Shown here in pieces: positions 34,717-46,013 of a DNA stretch of 64,000 bases. The first letter of the stretch is position 1, and every line of letters starts with the position of its first letter. This DNA is from Hyphomicrobiales bacterium (GTDB taxonomy: Bacteria; Pseudomonadota; Alphaproteobacteria; Rhizobiales; Rhizobiaceae). The notes under the pieces were generated by a model. That model ran no database searches. It saw only the letters and a list, made by a program, of their open reading frames with translations, and was not told the origin of the DNA. Position numbers and translations under genes: made by a program. Where the stretch lies: positions 248,001 through 312,000 of the forward strand of contig UBTF01000001.1 in NCBI GenBank assembly GCA_900468285.1, written 5' to 3'.

Positions 34717-37515
34717 TCAGCTATCACCCTCAGGTGCAGCGTCGTCATTCGCGTCAGCGATCAGGCCGTCGGCTTCCGCCTCGCCAATCGCTTCAACTTC
34801 TTCCTCACCTTCCGGCTCGTTGATGCGCTCGACCGACACGACCTTTTCGTCCTTGGCGGTGGAGAAGATCGTCACACCCTTCGTGGCGCGGCTGGCGATG
34901 CGAATGCCGTTCACGGGCACACGGATCAGCTGGCCACCATCGGAAACGAGCATGATCTGATCGTTATCCTCAACCGGGAAGGCTGCAACCAGCTCTCCGA
35001 TTTCTGCCGTCTTGGACGTATCGGTGGCGCGAATGCCCTTGCCGCCGCGTCCAGATGTACGGAAGTCGTAAGAGGAAGACCGCTTGCCGAAGCCCTTCTG
35101 GGAAACGGTAAGGACGAACTGTTCGCGGGCCTTGAGCTCCTTGTAGCGCTCGTCGCTGAGTTCACCCTCTTCCGCAACCTCTTCGCCAACCAGCGTGATA
35201 TCTTCTTCGTCAACGCCGGCGGCGCGGCGTTCTGCTGCCGAACGCTTGAGGTAGGCTGCACGCTCCCATGGCTGGGCATCGCTGCTGCCAACAATGGTCA
35301 TGGAGATGATGCGGTCACCCTCGCCCATGTTGATACCGCGCACGCCAACCGAATTACGGCCAGCAAAGACGCGAACATCATCGACGGAGAAGCGAATGCA
35401 CTGCCCAAGCGCAGTCGTCAGCAGTACATCATCGCGATCGGTGCAGGTTTCGACGGAGAGGATTTCATCGCCCTCCTCGTCCAGCTTCATCGCGATCTTG
35501 CCGTTGCGGTTGACCTGTACGAAATCGGAAAGCTTGTTACGACGCACGGTTCCACGTGTTGTGGAGAACATCACGTCCAGCGTTTCCCACGTTGTCTCGT
35601 CTTCTGGCAGCGGCATGATGGTGGTGATGCGTTCGCCCGCCTCGAGCGGCAGCATGTTGATCAGTGCCTTGCCCTTGGACTGAGGTGTGCCGATTGGCAG
35701 ACGCCAGACCTTTTCCTTATAGACAATGCCGCGCGAGGAGAAGAACAGAACCGGCGTGTGCGTATTGGCCACGAACAGGCGGTTGACGAAATCCTCGTCG
35801 CGGGTTGCCATGCCGGAGCGGCCCTTGCCGCCACGACGCTGCGCCTTATAGGTCGTCAGCGGAACGCGCTTGATATAGCCAAGGTGCGAAACGGTAACGA
35901 CCATGTCTTCGCGGGCGATGAGATCCTCATCGTCCATGTCAGGGCCGCCTTCCATGATCTCGCTTCGACGTGGCGTGCCAAACTCATCCTTGATCGCAGC
36001 AAGCTCGTCCTTGACGATCTGCTGAATGCGGATGCGCGACGACAGAATGTCGAGATATTCGCTGATCTCGGCGCCGATCTTGTTCAGTTCGTCGCTGATT
36101 TCATCGCGGCCAAGCGCTGTCAGGCGGGCCAGACGCAATTCGAGAATGGCGCGCGCCTGTTCTTCCGAGAGGTTATAGGTGCCATCTTCGTTGATGCGGT
36201 GACGCGGGTCGTCGATCAGCAGGATCAGGCTTTCCACATCTTCAGCCGGCCAACGGCGTGTCATCAGCTGCTCACGCGCGGTTGCCGGGTCCGGAGCCTG
36301 ACGAATGACGCGAATGACTTCGTCGATATTGGCGACGGCGATTGCGAGACCAACCAACACATGCGCGCGATCACGCGCCTTGCGCAGCAGGTACTTGGTG
36401 CGGCGGCTGACGACCTCCTCGCGGAAGGAAACGAAGGCGCGCAGCATGTCCAGCAGCGTCATCTGTTCCGGCTTGCCGCCATTCAGCGCCACCATGTTGC
36501 AGCCGAACGAGGTCTGCAATGGCGTGTAGCGATAAAGCTGGTTCAGAATGACTTCGGCATTGGCATCGCGCTTCAACTCGACGACGACGCGGTATCCCTG
36601 GCGGTCGGACTCGTCGCGAAGGTCGGAAATGCCTTCGATACGCTTATCCTTGACCAGTTCGGCCATCTTCTCGATCATCGAGGACTTGTTCACCTGGAAC
36701 GGAACTTCCGTGATGATGATCTGCTCGCGGTCGCCGCGCATCGGTTCGATGGTGGCACGGCCGCGCATGATGACGGAGCCACGGCCCGTTTCGTATGCGG
36801 AGCGAATGCCGGAGCGACCCAGAATGAAGGCACCCGTCGGGAAATCCGGTCCGGGAATGATCTGCATGATTTCCGGCAGCTCGATTTCCGGATTGTCGAT
36901 CAGCGCAATGCAGCCCTCGACGACTTCGGAAAGATTGTGCGGCGGAATATTCGTGGCCATGCCGACGGCGATACCGCCCGCGCCGTTGACCAAAAGGTTC
37001 GGGAACTTGGCGGGAACAACCACCGGCTCGGACAGAGTGCCGTCATAGTTGTCGCGGAAGTCGACGGTTTCCTTGTCGAGGTCATCGAGCAGCGAATGCG
37101 CGGCCTTTTCCAGACGGCACTCGGTGTAACGTTCAGCCGCCGGTGGGTCGCCATCGATGGAGCCGAAGTTGCCCTGCCCGTCGATCAATGGCAGCCGCAA
37201 GGACCAGTCCTGCGCCATACGCGCCAGCGCGTCGTAAATCGCGGAGTTGCCGTGCGGGTGATATTTACCCATCACGTCCCCGGTGACACGGGCGCACTTT
37301 ACGTATTTCTTGTTCCAGTCGATGCCAAGCTCGGACATGCCATAGAGAATACGGCGATGAACTGGTTTCAGTCCGTCACGAACGTCTGGAAGCGCGCGGC
37401 TGACGATAACGCTCATGGCGTAATCGAGATACGACCGCTGCATTTCCTCCATGATGGAAATCGGCTCTATGCCTGGCGGAAGTTTTCCGCCGCCTGGGGG
37501 GCTCTGGTCAGTCAA
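34717..37515 (-). CDS. gyrA: DNA gyrase subunit A
   Basis: A 932-residue type II topoisomerase subunit that introduces negative supercoils together with GyrB. The N-terminal winged helix and tower contain [32 protein letters not shown], and the active-site tyrosine region AARYT is seen as [14 protein letters not shown]. The quinolone-resistance region reads [19 protein letters not shown], so the Ser83 and Asp87 equivalents are wild type. The C-terminal beta-pinwheel includes [12 protein letters not shown] GyrA boxes and an acidic tail. The length matches rhizobial GyrA. No intein or insertion is seen. Confidence 0.98.
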   Translation of the reverse strand: MTDQSPPGGGKLPPGIEPISIMEEMQRSYLDYAMSVIVSRALPDVRDGLKPVHRRILYGMSELGIDWNKKYVKCARVTGDVMGKYHPHGNSAIYDALARMAQDWSLRLPLIDGQGNFGSIDGDPPAAERYTECRLEKAAHSLLDDLDKETVDFRDNYDGTLSEPVVVPAKFPNLLVNGAGGIAVGMATNIPPHNLSEVVEGCIALIDNPEIELPEIMQIIPGPDFPTGAFILGRSGIRSAYETGRGSVIMRGRATIEPMRGDREQIIITEVPFQVNKSSMIEKMAELVKDKRIEGISDLRDESDRQGYRVVVELKRDANAEVILNQLYRYTPLQTSFGCNMVALNGGKPEQMTLLDMLRAFVSFREEVVSRRTKYLLRKARDRAHVLVGLAIAVANIDEVIRVIRQAPDPATAREQLMTRRWPAEDVESLILLIDDPRHRINEDGTYNLSEEQARAILELRLARLTALGRDEISDELNKIGAEISEYLDILSSRIRIQQIVKDELAAIKDEFGTPRRSEIMEGGPDMDDEDLIAREDMVVTVSHLGYIKRVPLTTYKAQRRGGKGRSGMATRDEDFVNRLFVANTHTPVLFFSSRGIVYKEKVWRLPIGTPQSKGKALINMLPLEAGERITTIMPLPEDETTWETLDVMFSTTRGTVRRNKLSDFVQVNRNGKIAMKLDEEGDEILSVETCTDRDDVLLTTALGQCIRFSVDDVRVFAGRNSVGVRGINMGEGDRIISMTIVGSSDAQPWERAAYLKRSAAERRAAGVDEEDITLVGEEVAEEGELSDERYKELKAREQFVLTVSQKGFGKRSSSYDFRTSGRGGKGIRATDTSKTAEIGELVAAFPVEDNDQIMLVSDGGQLIRVPVNGIRIASRATKGVTIFSTAKDEKVVSVERINEPEGEEEVEAIGEAEADGLIADANDDAAPEGDS

Positions 37516-37767
37516 ATCGGATCACATTCTATGTTAAGAATCGGATGGATTTTTATAGCGGAAACAGCACGAAAGCGCCAATTTCCAGAGCAGTTTTGAA
37601 CAGTCTTTTGCGTCATTTGCAAGACGATACACAGTTTTCTCCCTCCCTGCGGCAAAATCCGCCAAATCGGGGTTTCAAACGCGTCACGACTTACCTACCA
37701 TCGAAAGAAAACAGGCTGCGGACCCGACCAACGTTTCATCGGCGCGCTGCCCATAAATGGGAAAAAC

Positions 37768-38397
37768 ATGGCAAGCACAGAACTCCTGGTCAATGCACTG
37801 ACCACCATGCTGGTAACGCTCGACCCGCCGGGCCTTGCGCCTGTCTTCCTGGCCCTCACGGCTGGCATGACGCGCGCCCAGCGCGGTCAGGTCGCGCTTC
37901 GCGGCTCGATCATCGCCTTTGGCATCCTGGCGCTGTTTGCGTTGTTCGGTGCTTCCATCCTTAATGTGCTTGGCATTTCCCTCGGCGCATTCCGGATTTC
38001 GGGTGGTCTGTTGCTGTTCTGGATTTCCTTCGAGATGATTTTCGAGAAACGCCAGGAGCGGAAGGAAAAGACCTCCGAGATGGCGATCACGCTGGATCAT
38101 ATCCAGAATATCGCCGTCTTTCCGCTGGCACTGCCGTTGATTGCCGGTCCGGGCGCGATATCGGCGACCGTCCTGATCTCAGGCTCGATGCAGAACACAT
38201 TCGAGAAGATCATTTTCATTCTTCTTCTGGCTTTCAGCATGCTGCTGGTTTTCGCAGCGCTACTGGCCGCAGATCGGCTGGATCGTTTTCTCGGCAATAC
38301 GGGACGCGCCATCCTCACCCGCCTTCTTGGCGTTCTTCTCGCAGCGCTATCGGTTCAGTTCGTGGTTGATGGTGTGAAATCCGCCATGGCATCCTGA
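37768..38397 (+). CDS. MarC-family integral membrane protein
   Basis: A 209-residue protein with six predicted transmembrane helices. The N-terminal NALTTMLVTLDPPGLAPVFLALT, the segment LRISGG-like FRISGGLLLFWISFEMIF, and PLALPLIAGPGAISATVL are diagnostic of MarC/UPF0056. Function in transport is unproven; E. coli MarC is not itself a drug pump. It lies 252 bp from the divergent gyrA start and 68 bp before the HPP-CBS gene. Confidence 0.92.
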   Translation: MASTELLVNALTTMLVTLDPPGLAPVFLALTAGMTRAQRGQVALRGSIIAFGILALFALFGASILNVLGISLGAFRISGGLLLFWISFEMIFEKRQERKEKTSEMAITLDHIQNIAVFPLALPLIAGPGAISATVLISGSMQNTFEKIIFILLLAFSMLLVFAALLAADRLDRFLGNTGRAILTRLLGVLLAALSVQFVVDGVKSAMAS

Positions 38398-38465
38398 TGG
38401 AATAGGGACAGCAGACGCTTTTCTGCTAGAAGGCAAATTCCCGCCGAGAATCGAGAGTTTGCCCC

Positions 38466-39620
38466 ATGCGAAATCTGCTGCGCCTGATTGTGCCCGAAAC
38501 GATGCCGGTCAGTTACAGAGAACGGATTCGCTCCGCCTCAGGCGCGTTGATCGGCATTTTCATTACGGGGTTTATCGGGCATGTGACTGTCGGCAACAGC
38601 GCTGCTCTGCCGGCTCTCATCGCACCCATGGGTGCATCAGCCGTGCTGCTGTTTGCCGTGCCCTCCAGCCCGCTTGCGCAGCCCTGGTCCATACTCTGCG
38701 GCAATATTCTCTCGGCTGTCGTGGGCGTGACGGTTGCCATGCTGGTGACCGATCCCTTCGTTGCTGCAGCGCTTGCCATCAGCATCGCTATCGCGGCCAT
38801 GATGGCGCTTCGTTGCCTGCATCCGCCAAGCGGAGCGGTCGCGCTGACGGCGGTTCTGGGCGGGCCCGCCATCCATCAACTCGGCTATGGTTTTGTGCTC
38901 TGGCCCGTGGCGGGAAATTCGCTGGCACTTCTGGCCGTCGCCGTCATTTTCAACAATCTCTCTGGCAGGCGCTATCCTCATGCCATGCGAGCTAAAGCCG
39001 CAGGCCACGGTACAAAAGACCCGGCGCCCATAGAGCGCATTGGATTTTCGTCCGCTGACCTGGATGACGTCTTGAAGGATTTCGATCAGGTTCTGGATAT
39101 CGACCGCGACGATCTGGAGACCATTCTACGTCGAACGGAACTACGCTCCTACCGCCGCCGCGCTACGCATCTCGATTGCGCCAGCATCATGTCCCGCGAT
39201 GTGGTGGGCGTTGCTCCCGATGATGCGCTGAAAACCGCCCATGAGTTGATGCGAAGCCACCATTTCAAGGCCTTGCCGGTAACAAACGACAGCGCAGAAG
39301 TCGTCGGCATAGTCACCCAGACGGATCTGCTCGACAAGGCAAGCTGGACAAACGGCCGCCCTACCATCGGCCTGCTTCAGCGCGTAAAGCTGATCTCATC
39401 GGGACGAAGCGCCCCGAATGATACCGTCAAGGACATCATGACATCGCCGGTCAAAACCGTGTCACCGACGACGCCGATAGAAGAGGTCATCATCATTCTT
39501 GCCGAACAGGGCCTGCATTACCTGCCGGTCGTTGATGACAACAACAAGCTCTCAGGCATCATTTCACAGTCGGATGTGATGGTGGGAATGCTGGCAGATA
39601 AGGCGGAAAGCCAAGACTGA
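38466..39620 (+). CDS. HPP-family membrane protein with two CBS domains
   Basis: A 384-residue protein. Residues about 20-175 form four transmembrane helices of the HPP domain, with the name-giving motif ALRCLHPPSGAVALTAVLGG. Residues about 235-290 and 325-380 are two CBS domains (SRDVVGVAPDDALKTAHELMRSHHFKALPV; TSPVKTVSPTTPIEEVIIILAEQGLHYLPVV), which usually bind adenine nucleotides. HPP proteins of plants and cyanobacteria have been linked to nitrite transport; the substrate here is unknown. Confidence 0.92.
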   Translation: MRNLLRLIVPETMPVSYRERIRSASGALIGIFITGFIGHVTVGNSAALPALIAPMGASAVLLFAVPSSPLAQPWSILCGNILSAVVGVTVAMLVTDPFVAAALAISIAIAAMMALRCLHPPSGAVALTAVLGGPAIHQLGYGFVLWPVAGNSLALLAVAVIFNNLSGRRYPHAMRAKAAGHGTKDPAPIERIGFSSADLDDVLKDFDQVLDIDRDDLETILRRTELRSYRRRATHLDCASIMSRDVVGVAPDDALKTAHELMRSHHFKALPVTNDSAEVVGIVTQTDLLDKASWTNGRPTIGLLQRVKLISSGRSAPNDTVKDIMTSPVKTVSPTTPIEEVIIILAEQGLHYLPVVDDNNKLSGIISQSDVMVGMLADKAESQD

Positions 39621-39767
39621 GGACAGATCGGGCCATGGAGCTATGCCGGAACGTCGGGCAATCCATGATCGCCAATTCTCTTTCGCCGGGCTGAAAGCAG
39701 GTAAACCGCTGAATGGAGCTGCGAGGCGCATCACACGCCTTTCGCAATCCTTTTGATCAGGCCGTGC

Positions 39768-40025
39768 CTATCGCTTGGCCTTCAAAATCCGCTTCCAGAT
39801 GGTGCCACCAAGAAACTTGTTGAAGACCAGGAAGTAGGAAACCATTAGGACGAAGGCTAGCAAAGCGGGCATCCCGTTAAGCTCGAAGCCATTTTCCGTC
39901 CGCCCTCCGAACAAGGTGGCCACGAGGAAGCCGAAGACCCAGAAGGCGGTGAAGAAATCCAAAATGAAGGCAAGTACGATGCGCCAGGTAGCGGGTTGAC
40001 TGCTAGATGTCGCCGGTTCTGTCAT
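39768..40025 (-). CDS. RDD-like small membrane protein
   Basis: An 85-residue protein with two to three predicted transmembrane segments (VLAFILDFFTAFWVFGFLVATLF; ALLAFVLMVSYFLVF) and the C-terminal GGTIWKRILK of the RDD family. The short N-terminal tail is soluble. Function is unknown; RDD proteins are sometimes ion transport partners. It follows ssb by 29 bp on the same strand. Confidence 0.8.
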   Translation of the reverse strand: MTEPATSSSQPATWRIVLAFILDFFTAFWVFGFLVATLFGGRTENGFELNGMPALLAFVLMVSYFLVFNKFLGGTIWKRILKAKR

Positions 40026-40054
40026 GCTTGCCTCTCAAATTGATGTTCTGAAAA

Positions 40055-40585
40055 TCAGAACGGGATATCGTCATCCATATCGTTGGAGAAGTTGCCCGCT
40101 GGCTGGCCGCCACGCGATGAGCCGCCGCGAGAGGACGATGGCTGGTCGTTGCCGCCGCCGTAATTGCCACCGCCATAGGAGCCGCCACCGAAGTCGTCGC
40201 CGCCACGGCTTGCACCGCCACCGCCACCTTCGCCGCGACCATCAAGCATTGTCAGTGTGGAGTTGAAGCCCTGCAGCACGATTTCCGTCGAGTAACGGTC
40301 AGCACCGGTCTGGTCCTGCCATTTGCGGGTCTGAAGCGCACCTTCGATGTAAAGCTTGGCGCCCTTCTTTACGTATTGCTCGATGACCTTGCAAAGACCT
40401 TCGTTGAAAACGACGACAGAATGCCATTCCGTCTTTTCTTTGCGTTCGCCGGAATTGCGGTCGCGCCAGCTTTCGGATGTGGCGATGCGCAGGTTGGCAA
40501 TGGGCCGACCGTCCTGCGTGCGGCGAATTTCCGGATCTGCACCGACGTTCCCGATCAGAATTACCTTGTTTACGCTGCCAGCCAT
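40055..40585 (-). CDS. ssb: single-stranded DNA-binding protein
   Basis: A 176-residue SSB. The OB-fold starts [38 protein letters not shown]; a flexible Gly/Ser-rich linker (about 115-165, [20 protein letters not shown]) ends in the acidic tip MDDDIPF that recruits repair and replication proteins. The start at 40585 with AGGATAAGAAG upstream replaces a longer reading from 40696. It is divergent from uvrA, with a LexA box between them, so ssb is probably partly SOS-induced as in other rhizobia. Confidence 0.97.
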   Translation of the reverse strand: MAGSVNKVILIGNVGADPEIRRTQDGRPIANLRIATSESWRDRNSGERKEKTEWHSVVVFNEGLCKVIEQYVKKGAKLYIEGALQTRKWQDQTGADRYSTEIVLQGFNSTLTMLDGRGEGGGGGASRGGDDFGGGSYGGGNYGGGNDQPSSSRGGSSRGGQPAGNFSNDMDDDIPF

Positions 40586-40730
40586 CTTCTTATCCTGTCC
40601 ACTGGCCTTTCCAGCCAGCATTCTCCGGTTCAAAATTTTGAGCACCATAGACCATGGTGTGCCGCCATGGGCAGAAAATGGAACGACAATCCACAAGGAA
40701 TGTTCTTCACAACATGCCCACTTGCTAATC

Positions 40731-40745
40731 GTTCCTATTTTGTTC
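40731..40745. promoter_or_regulatory. LexA (SOS) box between ssb and uvrA
   Basis: GTTC (40731-40734), 7 bp, GTTC (40742-40745): an exact match to the alphaproteobacterial LexA operator GTTC-N7-GTTC. It lies 146 bp from the ssb start and 131 bp from the uvrA start, so both genes could be controlled. Confidence 0.88.
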
Positions 40746-40875
40746 TATTAAACACCGATTGATGAGTCAAGCGCAGCGAAATGCAGACAAGAAAAGCGCG
40801 ATATACCTCGACACGCCGTTCACCGTCATTACATAAGAGCCCAACGCCTCCCAACGAGTAATTCCGAGCCTCCTC

Positions 40876-43797
40876 ATGAGTGAATTAAAGACGATTTCGA
40901 TCCGCGGCGCCCGCGAGCACAATCTCAAGGGTATCGATCTGGATTTGCCACGCAACAAGCTTATCGTCATGACGGGGCTGTCCGGCTCGGGAAAGTCGTC
41001 GCTTGCTTTCGATACGATCTATGCTGAGGGCCAGCGGCGATATGTGGAAAGTCTCTCTGCCTATGCGCGACAGTTTCTGGAGATGATGCAGAAGCCGGAC
41101 GTTGACCAGATCGAAGGTCTTTCCCCGGCGATTTCCATCGAGCAGAAGACGACGTCGCGCAACCCGCGTTCCACGGTGGGCACGGTTACCGAAATCTACG
41201 ATTACATGCGCCTGCTCTTTGCGCGCGTCGGCGTTCCCTATTCGCCCGCGACGGGGTTGCCCATCGAAAGCCAGACCATCAGCCAGATGGTGGATCGTAT
41301 CCTCGCCTTTGAGGGAGGAACACGCCTTTACATTCTCGCGCCCATGGTGCGTGGCCGGAAGGGTGAGTACAAGAAAGAGCTGGCGGAGCTGATGAAGAAA
41401 GGCTTCCAGCGCGTCAAGGTAGACGGGCAATTCTACGAAATTGCCGATGTTCCCGCTCTCGACAAGAAATACAAGCACGATATCGATGTCGTCGTCGACC
41501 GCGCAGTCGTGCGACCGGATATGGCAGCGCGTCTGGCCGACAGCCTGGAGACCTGTTTGAAACTGGCAGATGGCCTCGCCGTCGCGGAATTTGCCGACAA
41601 GCCCCTGCCTGCCGGCGAAACTTCGGCCGGTGGCTCCGCTAATAAATCGCTGAACGAGACACACGAGCGGGTGCTGTTTTCCGAAAAATTCGCCTGCCCC
41701 GTTTCCGGTTTCACCATTCCGGAAATCGAGCCGCGGCTGTTTTCCTTCAACAATCCATTCGGTGCCTGCCCAACCTGTGACGGGCTTGGTTCCCAGCAGA
41801 AGGTCGATGTGGCGCTCATCGTGCCGGAGCCTGCACGCACGCTCAAAGATGGCGCGGTGGCACCTTGGGCAAAATCATCGTCGCCCTATTATAACCAGAC
41901 GCTAGAAGCGCTTGGCAAAGCCTTCGGCTTCAAGCTTTCGAGCCGCTGGAACGACCTCTCGGACTCCGCAAAGAAGGCTATCCTGCACGGCACAGATGAC
42001 AAGATAGAATTCGAGTATCAGGATGGCGCGCGGTCATACAAGACGGTGAAGAACTTCGAGGGCATCGTTCCCAATCTGGAGCGCCGCTGGAAGGAAACCG
42101 ACAGTGCCTGGGCACGTGAGGAGATCGAGCGTTACATGTCAGCGGCACCCTGCCCCGCCTGTGCCGGTTATCGCCTCAAGCCTGAGGCTCTCGCAGTCAA
42201 GATCAACACGCTGCATATCGGTCAGGTTACGGAAATGTCGATCCGGATTGCGCGTGACTGGTTCGAGGCGTTGCCTGAGTTCCTTAACGCGAAACAGAAT
42301 GAAATCGCTGTCCGTATCCTCAAGGAAATTCGTGAACGCCTCCGCTTTCTCAATGATGTCGGACTGGATTATCTCAGCCTTTCGCGAAATTCCGGGACGT
42401 TGTCTGGCGGCGAAAGCCAGCGTATTCGTCTGGCGTCTCAGATCGGCTCGGGCCTGACTGGCGTTCTCTATGTCTTGGACGAACCGTCCATCGGCCTCCA
42501 CCAGCGCGACAATGCCCGGCTGCTTGATACGCTGAAACACCTTCGAGACATCGGCAATACGGTTATCGTGGTGGAACATGATGAAGACGCCATCCTGACG
42601 GCTGACTACGTTGTCGATATTGGTCCGGCTGCCGGCATTCACGGCGGTGAGGTCATTGCCGAGGGGACGCCGCAGGAGGTGATGGCCAACCCCAAGTCGC
42701 TCACTGGCAAATACCTTTCCGGTGAGCTGGGTGTTGCCGTGCCAAGCGAGCGCCGCAAGGCGAAGAAGGGCAAGGAAATCAAGGTCGTCGGTGCTCGGGG
42801 TAACAATCTCAAGAACGTAACCGCGTCAGTCCCGCTTGGTGTCTTCACAGCCGTTACCGGCGTATCGGGCGGCGGCAAATCCACTTTCCTCATCGAGACG
42901 CTTTATAAATCGGCAGCGCGCCGCGTCATGGGTGCGCGCGAGATACCGGCAGACCATGATCGGATCGACGGCTTCGAATTCATCGATAAGGTCATCGATA
43001 TCGACCAGTCACCGATCGGTCGTACGCCGCGTTCCAACCCTGCGACTTACACTGGAGCATTCACGCCTATTCGCGATTGGTTTGCGGGCCTGCCGGAAGC
43101 CAAGGCAAGAGGCTATGCGCCCGGTCGCTTCTCCTTCAACGTCAAGGGTGGCCGTTGCGAGGCGTGCCAGGGCGATGGCGTCATCAAGATCGAGATGCAC
43201 TTCTTGCCGGATGTCTATGTGACCTGCGACGTTTGCCATGGGAAGCGCTATAACCGCGAGACGCTGGATGTCACATTCAAGAGCAAGTCGATCGCCGACG
43301 TGCTGGATATGACGGTTGAGGAAGGGGTCGAGTTCTTCTCTGCCGTTCCGGCCGTTCGCGACAAGTTGCAGTCGCTGTTCGACGTTGGTCTCGGCTACAT
43401 CAAGGTCGGGCAGCAGGCCAATACGCTTTCGGGCGGCGAGGCCCAGCGCGTCAAGCTTGCCAAGGAATTGTCGAAGCGCTCAACCGGTCGCACACTTTAT
43501 ATTCTCGACGAGCCGACGACAGGCCTTCACTTCCACGACGTGAACAAGCTGCTTGAAATGCTGCATGAGCTGGTAAATCAGGGCAATTCGGTCGTCGTCA
43601 TCGAGCATAATCTCGAAGTCATCAAGACGGCAGACTGGGTGATCGATATCGGTCCCGAAGGCGGAACGGGTGGTGGCGAAATCGTCGCGACGGGTACGCC
43701 GGAGCAGATCGTCAAGGAAAAGCGTTCCTATACCGGCCAATTCCTCAAGGAGTTGCTGGAGCGTCGTCCGGACAAGAAGGTTCAGGCGGCTGAGTGA
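40876..43797 (+). CDS. uvrA: excinuclease ABC subunit A
   Basis: A 973-residue damage-recognition subunit of nucleotide excision repair. Two ABC ATPase domains are present, with Walker A motifs GLSGSGKSS near the N-terminus and GVSGGGKST in the second half; signature motifs are [12 protein letters not shown] and [15 protein letters not shown]. Two zinc fingers have the cysteine pairs CPVSG/CPTC and CEAC/CDVC. The LexA box upstream implies SOS induction. It continues into the DUF72 gene after 38 bp. Confidence 0.98.
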   Translation: MSELKTISIRGAREHNLKGIDLDLPRNKLIVMTGLSGSGKSSLAFDTIYAEGQRRYVESLSAYARQFLEMMQKPDVDQIEGLSPAISIEQKTTSRNPRSTVGTVTEIYDYMRLLFARVGVPYSPATGLPIESQTISQMVDRILAFEGGTRLYILAPMVRGRKGEYKKELAELMKKGFQRVKVDGQFYEIADVPALDKKYKHDIDVVVDRAVVRPDMAARLADSLETCLKLADGLAVAEFADKPLPAGETSAGGSANKSLNETHERVLFSEKFACPVSGFTIPEIEPRLFSFNNPFGACPTCDGLGSQQKVDVALIVPEPARTLKDGAVAPWAKSSSPYYNQTLEALGKAFGFKLSSRWNDLSDSAKKAILHGTDDKIEFEYQDGARSYKTVKNFEGIVPNLERRWKETDSAWAREEIERYMSAAPCPACAGYRLKPEALAVKINTLHIGQVTEMSIRIARDWFEALPEFLNAKQNEIAVRILKEIRERLRFLNDVGLDYLSLSRNSGTLSGGESQRIRLASQIGSGLTGVLYVLDEPSIGLHQRDNARLLDTLKHLRDIGNTVIVVEHDEDAILTADYVVDIGPAAGIHGGEVIAEGTPQEVMANPKSLTGKYLSGELGVAVPSERRKAKKGKEIKVVGARGNNLKNVTASVPLGVFTAVTGVSGGGKSTFLIETLYKSAARRVMGAREIPADHDRIDGFEFIDKVIDIDQSPIGRTPRSNPATYTGAFTPIRDWFAGLPEAKARGYAPGRFSFNVKGGRCEACQGDGVIKIEMHFLPDVYVTCDVCHGKRYNRETLDVTFKSKSIADVLDMTVEEGVEFFSAVPAVRDKLQSLFDVGLGYIKVGQQANTLSGGEAQRVKLAKELSKRSTGRTLYILDEPTTGLHFHDVNKLLEMLHELVNQGNSVVVIEHNLEVIKTADWVIDIGPEGGTGGGEIVATGTPEQIVKEKRSYTGQFLKELLERRPDKKVQAAE

Positions 43798-43835
43798 GGC
43801 TGGACGCAAGTCATTGCTAAGGGATGGGGAATGAG

Positions 43836-44636
43836 ATGAGTAAAGCAGGCACGATCCGGACCGGCATCGGCGGTTGGACCTTTGAGCCCTGGGAGGGCAC
43901 GTTCTATCCCGACAAGCTTCCCAAGAGGCGGCAGTTAGAACATGCCAGCAGTCATCTTGCGGCGATTGAAGTGAACGGCACCTATTACGGAAGCCAGAAG
44001 CCTGCGACATTCGCGAAATGGGCATCCGAAGTCCCTGACGGATTCATATTCTCGCTTAAAGCCAGCCGCTTTGTTACGAACCGCAAAGTGCTTGCAGAAG
44101 CGGGAGAATCCGTCGCCAAATTTCTAACGCAAGGGCTGACCGAGCTTGGTGACCACCTCGGGCCTATCTTGTGGCAGTTTGCTCCAACTAAGAAGTTCGA
44201 GCCGGATGATTTCTCGGCCTTTCTCGAACTCTTGCCGGAAAAACAGGATGGGATAACGCTTCAGCACGTCGTGGAGGTTCGGAACCCGAGTTTCCAAGTA
44301 CCTGAATTTATAGAGCTTCTTGCGCGCCACAAGGTCGCTGTCGTCTGCGCGGATCACCACGACTATCCAATGCTGCCGGATGTGACGGCGGATTTCGTCT
44401 ATTGCCGTCTGCAAAAAGGCGAGGATGACATCGAGACTTGCTACCCCCAAAAGGATGTTGAAGCGTGGAGCAAGCGTCTCGAAACCTATGCGAAAGGTGG
44501 TGTCCCCCACGATCTGTCTTTGATTGCACCGGAGAGGAAGATTGAGAAGAAGGCCCGCGATGTTTTCGCCTTCTTCATCAGCGGTGGCAAGGTCAATGCA
44601 CCGCGGGGCGCCCAACTGTTGCAGAGCATGGTCTGA
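43836..44636 (+). CDS. DUF72 domain protein
   Basis: About 266 residues of the DUF72 TIM-barrel-like family. Family features seen are TGIGGWTFEPWEGTFYPDKL at the N-terminus, EVNGTYYGSQKPATFAKWASEVPDGFIFSLKASRFVTN and the segment VVEVRNPSF. Function is unknown; conserved acidic and histidine residues suggest a hydrolase. The start at 43836 is preferred because GGGGA stands 6 bases before it; ATG 43824 is too close to its only purine run. It probably shares the uvrA transcript. Confidence 0.9.
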   Translation: MSKAGTIRTGIGGWTFEPWEGTFYPDKLPKRRQLEHASSHLAAIEVNGTYYGSQKPATFAKWASEVPDGFIFSLKASRFVTNRKVLAEAGESVAKFLTQGLTELGDHLGPILWQFAPTKKFEPDDFSAFLELLPEKQDGITLQHVVEVRNPSFQVPEFIELLARHKVAVVCADHHDYPMLPDVTADFVYCRLQKGEDDIETCYPQKDVEAWSKRLETYAKGGVPHDLSLIAPERKIEKKARDVFAFFISGGKVNAPRGAQLLQSMV

Positions 44637-44860
44637 GTGAACCGGTTCAACGGAGAACCGATATGACGTCGCTTGCGACGTAATCAGCCAATCCAAACCA
44701 ACGCGCGCGGTGGTGCTGCGAAACAGCGCAGTTGGTCTCATGCGAGACAGTCTGGTCACTTTGTGTCTGTGCCGTGCGGTCTCAGCAGCAGGAAGCAGAT
44801 ATCGGTTGTTTGAAACAAGCCGCAGTCAAGATCGGCCAGTTTTCGGCCCTGAAAAGACGT

Positions 44861-45874
44861 TCAGACTGCGACAGTCTCTGGTGAGTTTTCGAAATTGATG
44901 GCGGCAAAAGCTGCCGCGATGACTTCCGGCCCTGCGCCCGGGCGCGTAGCGTCGCTCGAGAGAATTTGACGGAACCGGCGGGCGCCAGGCAGTCCCTGGA
45001 ACAACCCAACCATATGGCGGGTAACGTGGTTCAGGCGGCCGCCCTTAGCGACATAATTTTCGGCATAGGCCATCATCTTGTCCCGTACGCCGAGCCAGTC
45101 CGGTTCAACCGCCGTTTCGCCGTATATCCGGCTGTCGACATCGGCGAGAATGGATGTGTTGTGGTAAGCCGCACGGCCAATCATCACGCCATCCATATGT
45201 TTCAGATGGTCATCGGCCTGATCGAGATCGGTAATTCCTCCATTGATTCCAATGAAGACATCGGGATGATCCTGCTTCATTCGGTAGGCAAGGCTGTAGT
45301 CTAATGGTGGGATATCGCGGTTTTCTTTGGGGGATAGTCCCTGCAGCCAGGCCTTGCGGGCATGGATCCAGATCGCCTGCGCGCCTGCCGAAACAACCTG
45401 GTCAATGAAATCCGGCAACACGGTCTCCGGCTCCTGATCATCTACGCCGATGCGGCATTTTACCGTCACAGGCACTGCCGCCACCGCGTTCATGGCTTCT
45501 ACGCATCGTGCAACAGTCTGGGGCTCGCGCATGAGGCACGCGCCGAATGTACCGGACTGCACCCGGTCAGAAGGGCAGCCGACATTGAGGTTGATTTCGT
45601 CATAGCCATAATCAGCCGCTATCCTTACGGCCTCGGCAAGCTTGGCCGGGTCCGACCCGCCGAGCTGCAATGCCACGGGATGTTCTTCAGCGTGGTAACC
45701 AAGCAGCCTGTCTCTCTGACCATGAATGATCGCATCCGCTACGATCATCTCCGTATAGAGAAGCGCGTGGGCGGAAAGCTGCCGATGCAGAAAACGGCAA
45801 TGCGTATCCGTCCAGTCGATCATCGGGGCGACTGCGAAGATCTTGCTGCCGTTGGCGAGTGCTTTTTCATACAT
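44861..45874 (-). CDS. dusA: tRNA-dihydrouridine synthase A
   Basis: A 337-residue FMN enzyme that reduces uridine 20/20a in the D-loop of tRNA. Motifs: FAVAPMIDWTDTHCRFLHRQLS, LQLGGSDPAKLAEAV, NVGCPSDRVQSGTFGACLM with the catalytic cysteine, VKCRIGVDD and GRAAYHN at the FMN phosphate site. The C-terminal helical tRNA-binding domain is complete. The 224-bp gap to the DUF72 gene contains only an 7-bp hairpin (ACGTCGC/GCGACGT, near 44667) and no gene. Confidence 0.95.
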   Translation of the reverse strand: MYEKALANGSKIFAVAPMIDWTDTHCRFLHRQLSAHALLYTEMIVADAIIHGQRDRLLGYHAEEHPVALQLGGSDPAKLAEAVRIAADYGYDEINLNVGCPSDRVQSGTFGACLMREPQTVARCVEAMNAVAAVPVTVKCRIGVDDQEPETVLPDFIDQVVSAGAQAIWIHARKAWLQGLSPKENRDIPPLDYSLAYRMKQDHPDVFIGINGGITDLDQADDHLKHMDGVMIGRAAYHNTSILADVDSRIYGETAVEPDWLGVRDKMMAYAENYVAKGGRLNHVTRHMVGLFQGLPGARRFRQILSSDATRPGAGPEVIAAAFAAINFENSPETVAV

Positions 45875-46013
45875 GGATCGAGAAACCTTTTCTTGCGTGG
45901 GCTTCTAACCCAATGTTGCTCATAAAGCCAGTTTTCTAAGGGGCGGGATTTTAAACTGGAAATCGGGGCAGAATCGCGGGACAAACAGGGCCTGAAAATG
46001 AGGAGCCACGCCT

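Noticed and set aside
34711..37599. A 962-codon open reading frame on the + strand, antisense to gyrA
   Set aside because: It is exactly opposite gyrA, has no recognisable domain, and is the expected product of a GC-rich third-position bias. gyrA on the minus strand is unambiguous.
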